A stretch of DNA of 64,000 nucleotides from Pelagibius sp. Alg239-R121 (GCF_947331435.1 NZ_CAMZOF010000002.1:62001-126000), one strand, 5' to 3'; positions 17,498 through 27,740 are shown, counted from the stretch's first letter. Made by a program: numbers and translations. Notes: generated by a model not told the origin, from the sequence alone.

Positions 17498-18892
17498 ATG
17501 CATATATATAAAACCATCTTTTCCGCCGCGGTTTTGATCGCACTCGCGATTCCGGCACAGGCAAAAAAATGTGATTGGCGAATCACAGGTAAGTTCAATG
17601 TCGAACATCAACTCGATGAAATGGAGCAAAAGTTTGGCCAGAAGCAGCCGTTGAGAAACATTCAAGTTAAGATTTCCGGCAAAACCGGCTCGGCCCTGCC
17701 GTGGGGCGAATGGGGGACGGTGCGCACAAACAGCGATGGCGAATTCTCTCTGTCCAAAAGCAAATCCTGCGCGGATCGGTACTTTAAGGTCCAGGTGAAG
17801 TTTGAAGACAACGAGTTGGAATTGCGCCACGAGCATTCAACCATCCCAACAAACAAAAAGGTCAAGTGGTACGAGGCCTGGAACAGCGCAAACCTGGGCA
17901 ACAAAAAGCCGCCATCACGCGTTGACATCGATACCCTTACCTTCGGTCGGGGGGCTGGTATCTCCGGCAATCACGAGCGTGCTGATTTCCAGGTTTACCG
18001 GCATGCTGAGATGTGGACAGTCTACAAATTGCTGATCGATGTGCTTGAAGATTTCGGGCCGGAATACGGCTTCGAAGGGAAATTGATCGCCAAGTATCCG
18101 CACAATTCCCTTCTCGCGGGTGACGCCGAAGCCAGCTACACCAATCCTATTACCAAAGTCGTGTACATTCATAAGGATGGCAACACCGACGATTTCAACA
18201 TGGATACCCTGATACATGAGGCCGCTCATCGTCTCTTCTATACCAAGTTCTATGGTGAAGGCTGTCTGACCTGGGATTTGATCCTGACCTTTGACACCCA
18301 TGATCTAGCTCCCAATTCCTGCTCGGCCTTCCACGAAGGGGCCGCCGATGCCTTCCAGCAGCGCTTTGAATTCGAGCAGTTTGGCGAAGAGATGGAATTG
18401 CCTGATAACAGAGCACGCCTCGCGAGTGGCAGCGGAATGGCCGCTGCCGTGCCGCGCCCGAACCTTGTCGAACGGCTGGACGATGGCTGGACGTCGATCT
18501 TTATGTCGATGATGAACGAAGGACTTGGCCGCTTGAAATTTGGATCCGCCGATGAAGCCTCGGGGCGGGCGCGCCAAGGGAGTTTCCTGGGCACCTGCAG
18601 CACGCCCAAGGTCAACCTCAAGCGCATGATCAAGATCTTCCTGTCGAATAGCGAAAAAGGTTTCTTCCGTGATTTGACCCAGGATGAAACGCGCATGGGT
18701 CCATTCCTGGCGCGGGCGGACGCACTCCTGGCCAACTTCGATGAAGATCATGCAGCCGCAATTTCCGCTGTTCATGACAGTCGGTTGGAAAGCGAACCGT
18801 CAGACTTTATGTGCGAGGCCGCGGAGGTCGTGCGTGGTGACAAACCAAGAGACCTCTCTGATCGGATAACGGGCCCGGTCACGCGTCCCTGA
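17498..18892 (+). CDS. Secreted gluzincin-like zinc metalloprotease, putative
   Basis: 464 residues from the ATG at 17498, chosen because AGGAG lies seven bases upstream and a signal peptide (MHIYKTIFSAAVLIALAIPA, cut after AQA) begins there. Residues about 45-130 look like a beta-sandwich resembling the carboxypeptidase regulatory / transthyretin-like fold. A zinc site follows: HEAAH (near 240), and about 40 residues later FHEGAADAFQQ, whose Glu/Asp suit the third ligand of a gluzincin. It should hydrolyse peptides in the periplasm or outside the cell. The family name is not certain, and the final 150 residues have no recognised domain. Confidence 0.62.
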   Translation: MHIYKTIFSAAVLIALAIPAQAKKCDWRITGKFNVEHQLDEMEQKFGQKQPLRNIQVKISGKTGSALPWGEWGTVRTNSDGEFSLSKSKSCADRYFKVQVKFEDNELELRHEHSTIPTNKKVKWYEAWNSANLGNKKPPSRVDIDTLTFGRGAGISGNHERADFQVYRHAEMWTVYKLLIDVLEDFGPEYGFEGKLIAKYPHNSLLAGDAEASYTNPITKVVYIHKDGNTDDFNMDTLIHEAAHRLFYTKFYGEGCLTWDLILTFDTHDLAPNSCSAFHEGAADAFQQRFEFEQFGEEMELPDNRARLASGSGMAAAVPRPNLVERLDDGWTSIFMSMMNEGLGRLKFGSADEASGRARQGSFLGTCSTPKVNLKRMIKIFLSNSEKGFFRDLTQDETRMGPFLARADALLANFDEDHAAAISAVHDSRLESEPSDFMCEAAEVVRGDKPRDLSDRITGPVTRP

Positions 18893-19246
18893 AAGTTCGG
18901 CAGGAATCACCATGGTCGACGTGCTGTTCGCGCAAGATCATGAGCAGCACTGAGGCCTGCCGATGTTCCCAGGAGCCGGCAAGATGCCATCGACGGCAAG
19001 GAGCCGGCTCTGAAGGGAATCAGAAATAGCGTGTTTACAAAAACGACAATGCGATCATTCTTGATTACAACAATCGGACTCTAGATGAGCAGCGCTGACG
19101 GCCTATTTCCACAGCCATGCTTATGACCCAAAGTAAAATGCTACCGAACGCGATTACGTCCGGCATCGACACTACCAGGCACATAACTCATGGGCGATTT
19201 GTGGGACGGTCCAAGCGGCCAAGGCAACACCGGGTTCCGAGAAACT
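18893..19246. other. Non-coding stretch between metalloprotease and oxidoreductase genes
   Basis: About 350 bases between convergent genes. A GGAGCCGGC 9-mer occurs twice (near 18972 and 19001). No convincing open frame or strong terminator hairpin was seen. Confidence 0.35.
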
Positions 19247-20254
19247 TTATGAACCGCAATCGGCGACCAGTACGGTTTGCCCATCTTTCTCGGCGGACTC
19301 TGTGATCGCCTGCATGGCCGCTACGCCACACAGAGCCTGACGAACAGAAACGGGAAAAGCATCCCGCCCCTGGGTCGATCGCGCAAATGAGTCCAGTTCT
19401 CGTGCCAGCGTGTTTACGCTTTCGAATTGCTTCCGTCGCACTTTTTGCTTCAAAATGGAAAACTCAAGTGATTGTTGATCGGGCATTGCGGCCCAGCCCT
19501 TAGAGCCGAAGACCTGCAGACGCCAATTGCTTGCCGTCGCCATGAGCGTTGAAAGACTACCTGTCGCACCGGACGTAAACTCCAACATCACTGTCGTCGT
19601 GTCATCAATGGACGCCTTCAGGACGCGGCGCGCACTCTTCGCGGCGACTTGCTTTACAGGCCCGAAAAGACTGATCATCGCGTCCAGAACGTGAATGCCC
19701 ATTGCCGCCATTCCGCCCGCCGGGTTTTCAGTTGCGGAACCACGCCACATGTCATCGGAGTAGTCATAGCCAAAGGGGCCGGAAAAATTACCTTCCACAT
19801 GCATCGGCACACCAAGGTCGCCGGCGGCCAAAAGCTTTTCCATCCCAACATAGGCCGGTAGAAAACGCCGGTTAAAGCCAACGGCCAAGTCAACCCCGTG
19901 CCGCGCGCAAGTAGTGGCCACATCCAAGCCTTCTTCGAGAGTCAACGCCAGCGGCTTTTCGACGAAAACATGTTTTCCCGCCGCCGCCGCAGCCTTGATT
20001 TGCGCAACGTGTTGACTGTGCGGCGTTGCGATGACAACAGCATTAATGCTGGAATCACCCAACAAGGTTTCGAAATCGGCGCCAAGCAGCAAGCCATGTG
20101 CTTTACAAAAATCCTTGGCCTTGTCGGGTGACCGTGTGACGGCCCGGGAAAACCGCAGAGTGTTTTCGCTGTCCATCGCAGCAGCCTCTACGAGGTTCCG
20201 TCCCCATCGTCCAAGGCCCACAACTGCAGCATCAATAGTTCGAGGTGCGGTCAT
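19247..20254 (-). CDS. Gfo/Idh/MocA family NAD(P)-dependent oxidoreductase
   Basis: 335 residues, the usual length. The N-terminal Rossmann fold has VVGLGRWGRNLVEAA, and the family-typical EKPLALT (lysine near 99) and a C-terminal sheet domain follow. Such enzymes oxidise or reduce sugars, inositols or related polyols using NAD(P). It is the last gene of the hydantoinase-TRAP operon; its start overlaps the SDR stop by four bases. The substrate is not identifiable from sequence. Confidence 0.86.
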   Translation of the reverse strand: MTAPRTIDAAVVGLGRWGRNLVEAAAMDSENTLRFSRAVTRSPDKAKDFCKAHGLLLGADFETLLGDSSINAVVIATPHSQHVAQIKAAAAAGKHVFVEKPLALTLEEGLDVATTCARHGVDLAVGFNRRFLPAYVGMEKLLAAGDLGVPMHVEGNFSGPFGYDYSDDMWRGSATENPAGGMAAMGIHVLDAMISLFGPVKQVAAKSARRVLKASIDDTTTVMLEFTSGATGSLSTLMATASNWRLQVFGSKGWAAMPDQQSLEFSILKQKVRRKQFESVNTLARELDSFARSTQGRDAFPVSVRQALCGVAAMQAITESAEKDGQTVLVADCGS

Positions 20255-21000
20255 AGTTTTGCGCCGCCGTCGATGACGATTGCACTTCCGGTCATGAAAC
20301 GGGATTCGTCGCTCGCGAGATAGACCGCAAGATCGGCGATCTCATTTGGTGTCGCCATGCGTCCGACGGGCTGTCTTTCTGCGAACATGCTACGCGCGGT
20401 GTCCGGGTCATCCATGGCTTCGATCCGGGCAGTCATTGAGGGCGTTTCCACCGCCGATGGGCAGATTGCGTTGCAGCGGATTCCCCGCGACGCATAGTCC
20501 TTTGCAATGGATTTGGTCATCCCGATGACTGCAGCCTTGGTCGCCCCATACGCAAACCTGTCGTTTGCACCGCCGATCGAAGAAATCACAGAGGCCATGT
20601 TGATGATGCTGCCAGCGCCGGCTTTAAGCATCGGACCAATCGCCGCCCGGCTCATATGGAATATCGATGTCATGTTCAAACTGACTGATCTTTCCCAGTC
20701 TTCCTCGGAACATGTTTCCAGTGAACCAACTGAAACCATACCTGCGCAATTGAACAAGGTATCGACGGTATCAATCCCGGCGAAAAAATCACCCACGTCC
20801 GCGGCATTGGTGATGTCCAGAACAACTGGCTTCAACTCGTTAACCGACGCCGCCAGCGAAACAAGCCCCTCACCGTCGCGGTCGACCGCAATGACCAGGG
20901 CACCTGCTTCGGCGAAAGCTGTTGCTGTCTGCCTCCCGATTCCAGCCGCGGCCCCCGTGACAATGCAGACCTTGTTCTTCAAACGCTGCATGCGAACCAT
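20251..21000 (-). CDS. Short-chain dehydrogenase/reductase
   Basis: About 249 residues from the ATG at 21000, which gives the usual SDR length; the frame extends upstream into the TRAP gene, so the longest start is rejected. The cofactor loop VTGAAAGIGR is near residue 14, NCAGMVS near 80, the catalytic serine lies in MASVISS, and YGATK supplies the catalytic Tyr and Lys. An aspartate at the end of the second strand (AVDRDG) suggests NAD rather than NADP. It works in the same operon as a Gfo/Idh/MocA enzyme, so the two probably perform successive oxidations of the imported compound. Confidence 0.88.
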   Translation of the reverse strand: MVRMQRLKNKVCIVTGAAAGIGRQTATAFAEAGALVIAVDRDGEGLVSLAASVNELKPVVLDITNAADVGDFFAGIDTVDTLFNCAGMVSVGSLETCSEEDWERSVSLNMTSIFHMSRAAIGPMLKAGAGSIINMASVISSIGGANDRFAYGATKAAVIGMTKSIAKDYASRGIRCNAICPSAVETPSMTARIEAMDDPDTARSMFAERQPVGRMATPNEIADLAVYLASDESRFMTGSAIVIDGGAKL

Positions 21001-21016
21001 CCAATCATCCGATAGG

Positions 21017-22330
21017 TCATTTGTTGAACAGGAGATCCGGCAACCACAGAGCAATCTGCGGAAACAACGTCAATAACAGAGCCCCGAGGCACATGAGTAC
21101 GAAGAACGGCGCCGATGCGGCTGCCACCTTCATAATAGGCGTACCGGTCAGACCCTGAATAATGAAAAGGTTGAACCCGATGGGAGGCGTTATCTGCGCC
21201 AACTCCACCATGATCACGAGAAACACGCCAAACCAGATGGGATCAAAACCGGCTGCCAGGATCAGGGGGAGTGTGATCGGCAAGCTCATAACCGTGATGG
21301 AGATACCCTCAAGAAACATACCAAGAAGCACATAGAAAACTGCGAGTATCAGAATAAGGCCGAGGGGGGAAAGCTCCAGGCTGCTGATGGCGTTTGCGAC
21401 GTCCTGCGGTAAGTGCAGAAAGCCCATTGCAGTCGACAGAAAGGCTGCGGCGATCAGAATGACGGCAATCATGCAGCTGGTGTGAACCGACGATACGAGG
21501 CTTTCGAAGAAAACGTCTTTGCTCAACTGTCTGGTCAGAAACGAAAGCAGCATGGTCGCGGTCACGCCCACGGCTGCAGCCTCGGATGGCGTCGCGATAC
21601 CGCTGTAAATCGCGCCAAGAACGATAAAAATCAAAATCCCGATCGGGATCAGATCAAGCAGGCTGAAGAGCGTGTCTTTTACACTGGGCCGCTCACGATC
21701 AGCCGGCGCAACTTCCGGTTTGATCAGGCTGACCACAACAACGTAACCCGAATAAAGTCCCGCAATCATCATGCCTGGAATGACGCCTGCGGCAAAAAGG
21801 CGGGAGATGGATACCTCGGCAAGGACCCCATAAACGATCATCACGATCGATGGCGGAATAAGCAGTCCAAGACTTCCGGCACCGGCCAGCGACCCGTAAG
21901 TCAGCGACTTGGAGTAGTTGCGCTTTTCCAACTCCGTCGTGGTTATTTTTCCGACGGTCGCGGTCGTCGCGGCACTCGACCCGCTGACGGCTGCAAACAG
22001 GGCCGAACCGATAATGTTCGTGTGCAGGAGCCGGCCGGGCAGATGATAAGTGAGAGGAGAAAGGCCCCGGAACAGCCGGTCGGAAATGTCGGTCCGCAGC
22101 ATGATCTCCCCCATCCAGATAAACATAGGAATGGCAGAGAGTTCCCAGGAGGTGGCGCTGCGGATGACCAAAGGTGCCATGATCGTTCCGATACGCTGCA
22201 GAGGCATATCAATCAGAAATACCAGGCCCGTCGTGCTGACCAAAAGCAACCCGGCGAAGACCCAAACGCCCAAGCCCAGGTAAAACATCACCAACAGCAA
22301 CACGACGAATGCGATGAATAAGGATTCCAT
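21017..22330 (-). CDS. dctM: TRAP transporter large permease (DctM family)
   Basis: 437 residues, hydrophobic with about 12 membrane helices. It has the family signatures SALFAAVSGSSAATTATVGK and GLLIPPSIVMIVYGV (about residues 103-170) and the late TPPIGFNLF segment. It is the ion-coupled import channel for the substrate bound by the operon's own DctP protein. It begins two bases after the small-permease stop, showing close coupling. This set is distinct from the transporter at 2176-5000. Confidence 0.93.
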   Translation of the reverse strand: MESLFIAFVVLLLVMFYLGLGVWVFAGLLLVSTTGLVFLIDMPLQRIGTIMAPLVIRSATSWELSAIPMFIWMGEIMLRTDISDRLFRGLSPLTYHLPGRLLHTNIIGSALFAAVSGSSAATTATVGKITTTELEKRNYSKSLTYGSLAGAGSLGLLIPPSIVMIVYGVLAEVSISRLFAAGVIPGMMIAGLYSGYVVVVSLIKPEVAPADRERPSVKDTLFSLLDLIPIGILIFIVLGAIYSGIATPSEAAAVGVTATMLLSFLTRQLSKDVFFESLVSSVHTSCMIAVILIAAAFLSTAMGFLHLPQDVANAISSLELSPLGLILILAVFYVLLGMFLEGISITVMSLPITLPLILAAGFDPIWFGVFLVIMVELAQITPPIGFNLFIIQGLTGTPIMKVAAASAPFFVLMCLGALLLTLFPQIALWLPDLLFNK

Positions 22331-22332
22331 CG

Positions 22333-22848
22333 CTATTTTCCCTGGACCCGGTCCTTGGGAACTCCGTCACAGACAACGCTGCAGGCGCTGCTCAAAAGCT
22401 GGATCAGGAAGAAAACCAAACCTAGGAAAATTGCAGAATCGATAAGCCAGATCGGCGTTTCGGTCAGCGTGGGACTCACGGTTCCACGCTGGAAATCCCG
22501 CGCCAGAGTCCGCCAGATAAAACGGGCGAGAAACAGAGTAATACCGAAGGTGAGCGCAATACAGAGCAGTTCAACGGCGGCCGCCAGTTTGCCGCGGACA
22601 AATGACTGCAGAATGCTGACTCTGATGTGCTTGCGGTGTTTGAAAGTATGCGCCAAGGAAAGAAATGTCATCGCACCGATGGCATAACCGACAAACTCAT
22701 CCATGGAAAAGCTTGAGGTGTCGAAAAAACTGCGCAGCACGATTTCGATGTTTACGTGGATAACGATATAGACGAGAAGCCCGGCGGACACCCACATCGC
22801 CGCGGTCGCGCTGCCGCTCGCGATCGCGTTTAACGTTCTGACAAGCAT
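22333..22848 (-). CDS. dctQ: TRAP transporter small permease (DctQ family)
   Basis: 171 residues with four membrane helices (about 12-33, 45-65, 85-108, 128-150). It is the small subunit partnering the adjacent DctM. MDEFVGYAIGAMTFLSLAHTFKH after helix 1 matches the loop normally found there. It lies 67 bases downstream of the binding-protein gene. Confidence 0.88.
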   Translation of the reverse strand: MLVRTLNAIASGSATAAMWVSAGLLVYIVIHVNIEIVLRSFFDTSSFSMDEFVGYAIGAMTFLSLAHTFKHRKHIRVSILQSFVRGKLAAAVELLCIALTFGITLFLARFIWRTLARDFQRGTVSPTLTETPIWLIDSAIFLGLVFFLIQLLSSACSVVCDGVPKDRVQGK

Positions 22849-22915
22849 ATCTGCATCTACCGATCGAAATTCCAGCGAACCGGGCGCGGATCACCGCGCC
22901 CGTTCCCTATCTATT

Positions 22916-23911
22916 TCAGAAACCGCGTTTAGCGCGGTATTCATCCAGAATCTGCTGGCCAACCGGCCCGACTTTTTCCAGCCAATCAGCATAGACCGGT
23001 TTTCCGGCCTCGGACAGTCCGGCCAGGAACGCTTTGGGAGCCTCCCGGATTACGGTGATCTTGTTGGCTTCCATATCCGAATAGTTCCCTGCAACTCGAT
23101 CCGCCAATGCCCCCCATGCAGCTTCACTCGCGCGATCCGCCGCCGCATGCAGCGCTGCACGCTGGTCGTCAGTCAAGGCATCATAGGAATCTTTATTGAC
23201 GTGAGTCATGTTCAGGGACATCGAATAATTGATAGCCGTAAAGTGGCTCAGATGTTCCCAGAACTTTGAGTTGGTTCCTCCCTCAGCCGAGGTCAGCACC
23301 GCATCGATACCGCCTGCCGCGAGCTGCGGCACGACGTCGGCCCAACTCATTTGAATCGCCGCGGCACCTGCAGACTTAAGCGTGCTCGTACCGCTTGCAT
23401 CCCAGGCCCGAACCTTAACGCCCGAGAGCTCTTCCTTGGATGTCACAGGTTTTTTCGCCCAGATACCGGCGGGGGGCCAGGGCGAGGCATACAGCAAGAC
23501 CTGATTATTACGAGCGAACACCGCTTCGTAGTGCGGCCGGGCGACATCCCACAACAACTTGGCATCATCGGCGGAGCCGACGAGAAACGGCAGCGAGGAA
23601 AGCAGGAAGATGGGCTCGATACCTGCGACCTGGCCCATGCTGGTATTGGCAATCGGCAAAGCGCCATCGCCGACCGCATCGAAATGCTCTTTGGATTTAT
23701 ATCCGATGGCGCCGCCGAAGTGATTGGTGATCTCAATCGATCCGCCAGAAGCTTCCTTGGCAGTCTCCGTAAAGATAGCCTGAGCCTGACCGTGGATGGA
23801 GGTATCGGCGTATTCGTTTGCCATATCCCATTTGACGGTCTGTGCCATGGCTGGTGCGGCAAGAACGCTCGCAGCGAACCCCGTAGCATAGATAACTGAC
23901 TTCCAGTTCAT
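22916..23911 (-). CDS. dctP: TRAP transporter substrate-binding protein (DctP family)
   Basis: 331 residues with a signal peptide cut after AMA near residue 23. The periplasmic solute-binding fold includes SGVKVRAWD, whose arginine is in the position of the carboxylate-binding residue, and AAGGIDAVLTSAEGG. It delivers an organic acid or amide to the DctQM permease encoded next. Its operon with hydantoinase-like amidohydrolases suggests a cyclic amide, ureide or related carboxylate as ligand; this is an inference. Confidence 0.9.
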   Translation of the reverse strand: MNWKSVIYATGFAASVLAAPAMAQTVKWDMANEYADTSIHGQAQAIFTETAKEASGGSIEITNHFGGAIGYKSKEHFDAVGDGALPIANTSMGQVAGIEPIFLLSSLPFLVGSADDAKLLWDVARPHYEAVFARNNQVLLYASPWPPAGIWAKKPVTSKEELSGVKVRAWDASGTSTLKSAGAAAIQMSWADVVPQLAAGGIDAVLTSAEGGTNSKFWEHLSHFTAINYSMSLNMTHVNKDSYDALTDDQRAALHAAADRASEAAWGALADRVAGNYSDMEANKITVIREAPKAFLAGLSEAGKPVYADWLEKVGPVGQQILDEYRAKRGF

Positions 23912-23968
23912 TTCACACTCCCTTTCGTTATGACCCTTGTCTGTCCGCGGGTCGATTAATTGTGTCGA

Positions 23969-25642
23969 CTAGAGGTAATTCTTCTTCAAAAACGCCGGGG
24001 AGAACTTTCCCGATTTCTGATCGCATGCGATGTCTGAAGAGGAACGTTCCGACGGCAAACCATATCCACCGGCGCCTGGTGTCTCGATCACTGCGGTCGT
24101 GTCGGGCGACAGGCGAACCTCCGCCGTCTTCGACAGTAAGCTCTCAATTTGACCGTCGTCCCGCCGCAGCTGAAACCTGCCCGGCGCACCTTCTTTGCCG
24201 CCGAAGAGACCCCAAGGCCGGTTTCTGAAACGCTCACCGACACCGTTGAACTCGCAGGTGTGACCGATGGGGCGGATTGAGCGGCGGATCCCCATCCCGC
24301 CTCTGAACCGGCCTGCACCACCGGAGTCTTCGACCAAGGCGTATTCCTCGACCCGAAGCGGATATTCGAGTTCGATGGCTTCGATTGGCAAGTTTGATGT
24401 ATTGGTGATGTGTACCTGTACGCCGTCTTTCCCGTCTTTGGTGGCGCGGGCTCCCATGCCACCGCCCAGCGTTTCCAGATAAACGTATTGCTGACCGTTT
24501 CGCGGGTCGTTCCCTGCAAAAACGGCACTGGTATTGGCGCCGTTTGCTGCCGCAACCACTTGATCGGGCAATGTATCTGCCAGCGCACCTATCACGATAT
24601 CAACCACACGCTGGCAGGTGTTTGCTCGAAGTGCCACGGGTGCCGGGGCGGAGCAATTGACAAAACATCCTTCCGGCGCCCTGATTTCAATGGCGTCGAA
24701 GATGCCCTGATTGTTCGGCACATCGGGGTCCAGCAGTGCCTTCAGCGAAAAGCATACCGCGGACTGCGTGGCATTGAGCTTGAGATTGAAATTGCCAGGG
24801 ACCTGATCATCGGTTCCATCAAAGTCGAACAGGATTCGCTCACCCGTCTTCGTGATAACAAGGTTTATTCGAATATCGAAAGTCCCTGCACCGTCATCGT
24901 CCATGACATCTGAAAAGGCGTAACGGCCGTCCGGCAAACGCGCGATGGCGGCCTGCATGCGTTTTGTGGTCCGCGTCACGATTTCATCGAACAGCTTGGC
25001 GACATATTCTGTACCCTGCTGATCAAGCACCTCGTTAAGACGAGCGGCACCCAATTTGACTGCTGCGATTTGTGCGTTTAGATCGCCTTTTCGCTCCTCA
25101 GGCAGGCGCATGTTCAACAAGAGAAGACGCATGATATCGTCTTGAACCACCCCTCGAGCATAGAGCCGCACGATGGGGATCCTGAGCCCCTCCTTATAGA
25201 TGTCATCGAGCCCGCCGGACATGGAACCGACGGCAGCGCCGCCGACATCGGCATGGTGTACGATATTGGCAACAAAGCCGACGAGTGTTTCACCGTGGAA
25301 CACAGGCATTGCCAGATTGATATCTGGCAGGTGCGTACCGCCAGCGACATGCGGGTCGTTGCCAATGAAAATATCGCCCGGCGCAATGGTGTCGCCGTAC
25401 TGATCCAGAATGAAACGCATCAGTCCCGACATCGAAGCGAGGTGAATCGGCAACGCGTTTTCAGCTTGAACGATCAGGCGTCCGCGCGCGTCGGCAATCG
25501 CTGTAGAATGATCGTGGCGTTCCTTGATGTTGGTCGAGAAGGCGCTGCGCATTATCGCCAGGAAGCATTCGTCGGCAATCGATTTCAGGCCGTTCCAACT
25601 AATTTCAAGCGCAATGGGATCGAGTTCAGTCGCGTTAGACAT
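23969..25642 (-). CDS. Hydantoinase B / oxoprolinase family protein
   Basis: 557 residues, the size expected of the B subunit. It carries the opening DPIALEISWNGLKSIADE, the HDHSTAIAD motif near residue 44 and FIGNDPHVAGGTHLPD near 93, all typical of the family (HyuB, AcxB-like). With the A subunit it forms an ATP-dependent enzyme opening a cyclic amide such as N-methylhydantoin or 5-oxoproline; related complexes carboxylate ketones. Eight bases overlap the A-subunit gene. Confidence 0.9.
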   Translation of the reverse strand: MSNATELDPIALEISWNGLKSIADECFLAIMRSAFSTNIKERHDHSTAIADARGRLIVQAENALPIHLASMSGLMRFILDQYGDTIAPGDIFIGNDPHVAGGTHLPDINLAMPVFHGETLVGFVANIVHHADVGGAAVGSMSGGLDDIYKEGLRIPIVRLYARGVVQDDIMRLLLLNMRLPEERKGDLNAQIAAVKLGAARLNEVLDQQGTEYVAKLFDEIVTRTTKRMQAAIARLPDGRYAFSDVMDDDGAGTFDIRINLVITKTGERILFDFDGTDDQVPGNFNLKLNATQSAVCFSLKALLDPDVPNNQGIFDAIEIRAPEGCFVNCSAPAPVALRANTCQRVVDIVIGALADTLPDQVVAAANGANTSAVFAGNDPRNGQQYVYLETLGGGMGARATKDGKDGVQVHITNTSNLPIEAIELEYPLRVEEYALVEDSGGAGRFRGGMGIRRSIRPIGHTCEFNGVGERFRNRPWGLFGGKEGAPGRFQLRRDDGQIESLLSKTAEVRLSPDTTAVIETPGAGGYGLPSERSSSDIACDQKSGKFSPAFLKKNYL

Positions 25643-27686
25643 TCTTGACCTCCATAATCATGTTCAGCGCAGAGTCGATCTTGATATCTGCCCAGGGCGG
25701 GACCACCGTTGTCGCGTCGAGCTGAGTGATAATTGCAGGTCCTTGAAGGATCGTGCCTTGTGGCAGGTTCTCGCGGGCGTAGATGGGCGTATCGATCGGG
25801 CTGCCCTCCGAGAACCAGACCTCCTGAGTGGACTGCGCTTCGCCGGACCCCGCCGGTTGAGTGTTACCTGCCGCCTTCCGGCCCAAAGATGCGACAACCC
25901 GCAGGCGCAGGTTTACGATTTCAACAGGTGCTTCGCGATCGACGTGGCCGTAGGTACGTTCGTGCACTGCAAAGAAATCTTCGCGTAACTTCGCGATATC
26001 CGGAACTTCCGGCGTGCCGGTGCTTTCGGAAACTTCAACGGGTAGTTCGTAATTCTGTCCGATGTATCGCATATCGAAGGATAGGATTTGGCGGCCGTCT
26101 GCAGCATCTGCAGCTTCCAGCGCGAGCCATTTTTCGGCCTGCTGCGACAGAGAGGCTGCCGCCTTTCTAACCTGCGCGAGAGATTCACCTAGTGGCGTTC
26201 GGCATGTTGCCACGTAGTTTTCCTGCAGGTCTGATTGAATCAAGCCTTCGGCGCAGAGAATGCCGGGTGCGTAGGGCACAAGAACTCTCTTTATCCCCAA
26301 AGATCGTGCGACATCCGCAGCATGGAGCCCGCCTGCACCGCCGAAGGGCATCAGAGTGAAATCGCGTGGATCATGGCCCTTCTCGACCGAAACAGCCCTT
26401 ATGGCCCGTGTCATGTTCGACGTGACGATGCCGGTAATTCCGAGCGCCGCCTTGGTCAGGGAAATACCCAGCGTCTGCGCGAGACCGGTAACCGCAGCTT
26501 CCGCCTTCGAGCGATCGACGACCAACTCGCCGCCGGCGAGTGACCTGGGCAGGCGACCCAGCAGCACATTTGCATCGGAGACCGTCGGCTTGGTACCGCC
26601 TTTGCCATAGCATGCCGGGCCGGGAACGGCACCGGCGCTTTCCGGACCAACCTTCATCAAGCCGTCGGTGCCGATATGCGCGATCGACCCGCCACCCGCG
26701 CCAACAGTGTGGATATCGACCATGGGAAGACGAATACGAAAACCGGCGATATCGCGCATGCTGGCAATGGTCGTCTTGCCGCCTTGAATCAGACAGACAT
26801 CAGTGCTGGTTCCACCCATATCGAGTGTTATGACGTTCTCGATTTCCGAAGCCCCGGCCGCCGCCGCGGCGCCAACCGCACCCGCTGCAGGTCCCGATAA
26901 GGCCGTGCGCACGGGATACCGCGAGGCACGCTCCACCGACATCAAACCGCCACTAGACTGAAAGATACCGAATTTTGCTTTCGGCGCCGCGTTCGACATA
27001 GCGCCCTTCAACCGGTCCATGTAGCGGCCGACTTCAGGTTGCAGAAAGGCGTTTATCAGCGTCGTGGAAAACCTTTCGTACTCGCGGAACTCAGGCTGCA
27101 CTTCGGCAGAAGTCGATACGTAAAGACCCGGCAAAGCCGCACGGATTGCGGTGGCGGCCTTCTTCTCATGTGCGCCATTCAGAAATGAGAAAAGAAAGCA
27201 AACCGCGACGCTGTCGACGGCTTCAAGCGCCTTCAACTCCCCTATTAATGTGTTCAGGGTTTCATCGGTCAACTCAGTGACGACTTGCCCCTCGGAGCCG
27301 ATGCGTTCGCTGACCTCAAGGCGGTTTTCGCGTTCGGCAAGCGGTGCAGGTGCGTCAATCTGAAGGTCGTAAATAAGGGGGCGGACCTGACGGCCGATTT
27401 CCAGCAGATCACGAAAGCCCTTAGTCGTCACAACTCCGACAGTGGCGCCTTTGCGCTGCAGTAAGGCATTGGTTGCGACGGTCGTTCCATGGGCAAAGCG
27501 CTCGATGTCATCGTCAGGAATACCTGCCTTTTCCTTGAGCTCTCGCAAACCTTCGAGAACCGCGCGGGAGGGATCGTCGGGCGTCGACGGCCGTTTGTGG
27601 ATGCAGGATTCACCGCTTTCGGTGTTACGCGCCGTGAAGTCCGTAAACGTTCCGCCGACATCTACGCCTATTACCCAATTCGCCAT
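25635..27686 (-). CDS. Hydantoinase A / oxoprolinase family protein
   Basis: 683 residues from the ATG at 27686, preceded by GGAGA five bases upstream; a TTG one codon earlier is less likely. The N-terminal ATPase fold opens with GVDVGGTFTDF and continues with AHGTTVATNALLQ (near 65). The second half has TLDMGGTSTDVCL and AVGAAAAAG segments typical of the ASKHA-like nucleotide site. It supplies the ATP-using half of the HyuA/HyuB complex. It is the first gene of a seven-gene operon (27686 to 19247) and faces a GntR regulator. Confidence 0.92.
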   Translation of the reverse strand: MANWVIGVDVGGTFTDFTARNTESGESCIHKRPSTPDDPSRAVLEGLRELKEKAGIPDDDIERFAHGTTVATNALLQRKGATVGVVTTKGFRDLLEIGRQVRPLIYDLQIDAPAPLAERENRLEVSERIGSEGQVVTELTDETLNTLIGELKALEAVDSVAVCFLFSFLNGAHEKKAATAIRAALPGLYVSTSAEVQPEFREYERFSTTLINAFLQPEVGRYMDRLKGAMSNAAPKAKFGIFQSSGGLMSVERASRYPVRTALSGPAAGAVGAAAAAGASEIENVITLDMGGTSTDVCLIQGGKTTIASMRDIAGFRIRLPMVDIHTVGAGGGSIAHIGTDGLMKVGPESAGAVPGPACYGKGGTKPTVSDANVLLGRLPRSLAGGELVVDRSKAEAAVTGLAQTLGISLTKAALGITGIVTSNMTRAIRAVSVEKGHDPRDFTLMPFGGAGGLHAADVARSLGIKRVLVPYAPGILCAEGLIQSDLQENYVATCRTPLGESLAQVRKAAASLSQQAEKWLALEAADAADGRQILSFDMRYIGQNYELPVEVSESTGTPEVPDIAKLREDFFAVHERTYGHVDREAPVEIVNLRLRVVASLGRKAAGNTQPAGSGEAQSTQEVWFSEGSPIDTPIYARENLPQGTILQGPAIITQLDATTVVPPWADIKIDSALNMIMEVKNV

Positions 27687-27740
27687 CAAGTCTCCGATGC
27701 TCCTGGCGGCAGGTCTCTGTTCTGCGCCATAGATTTTATT

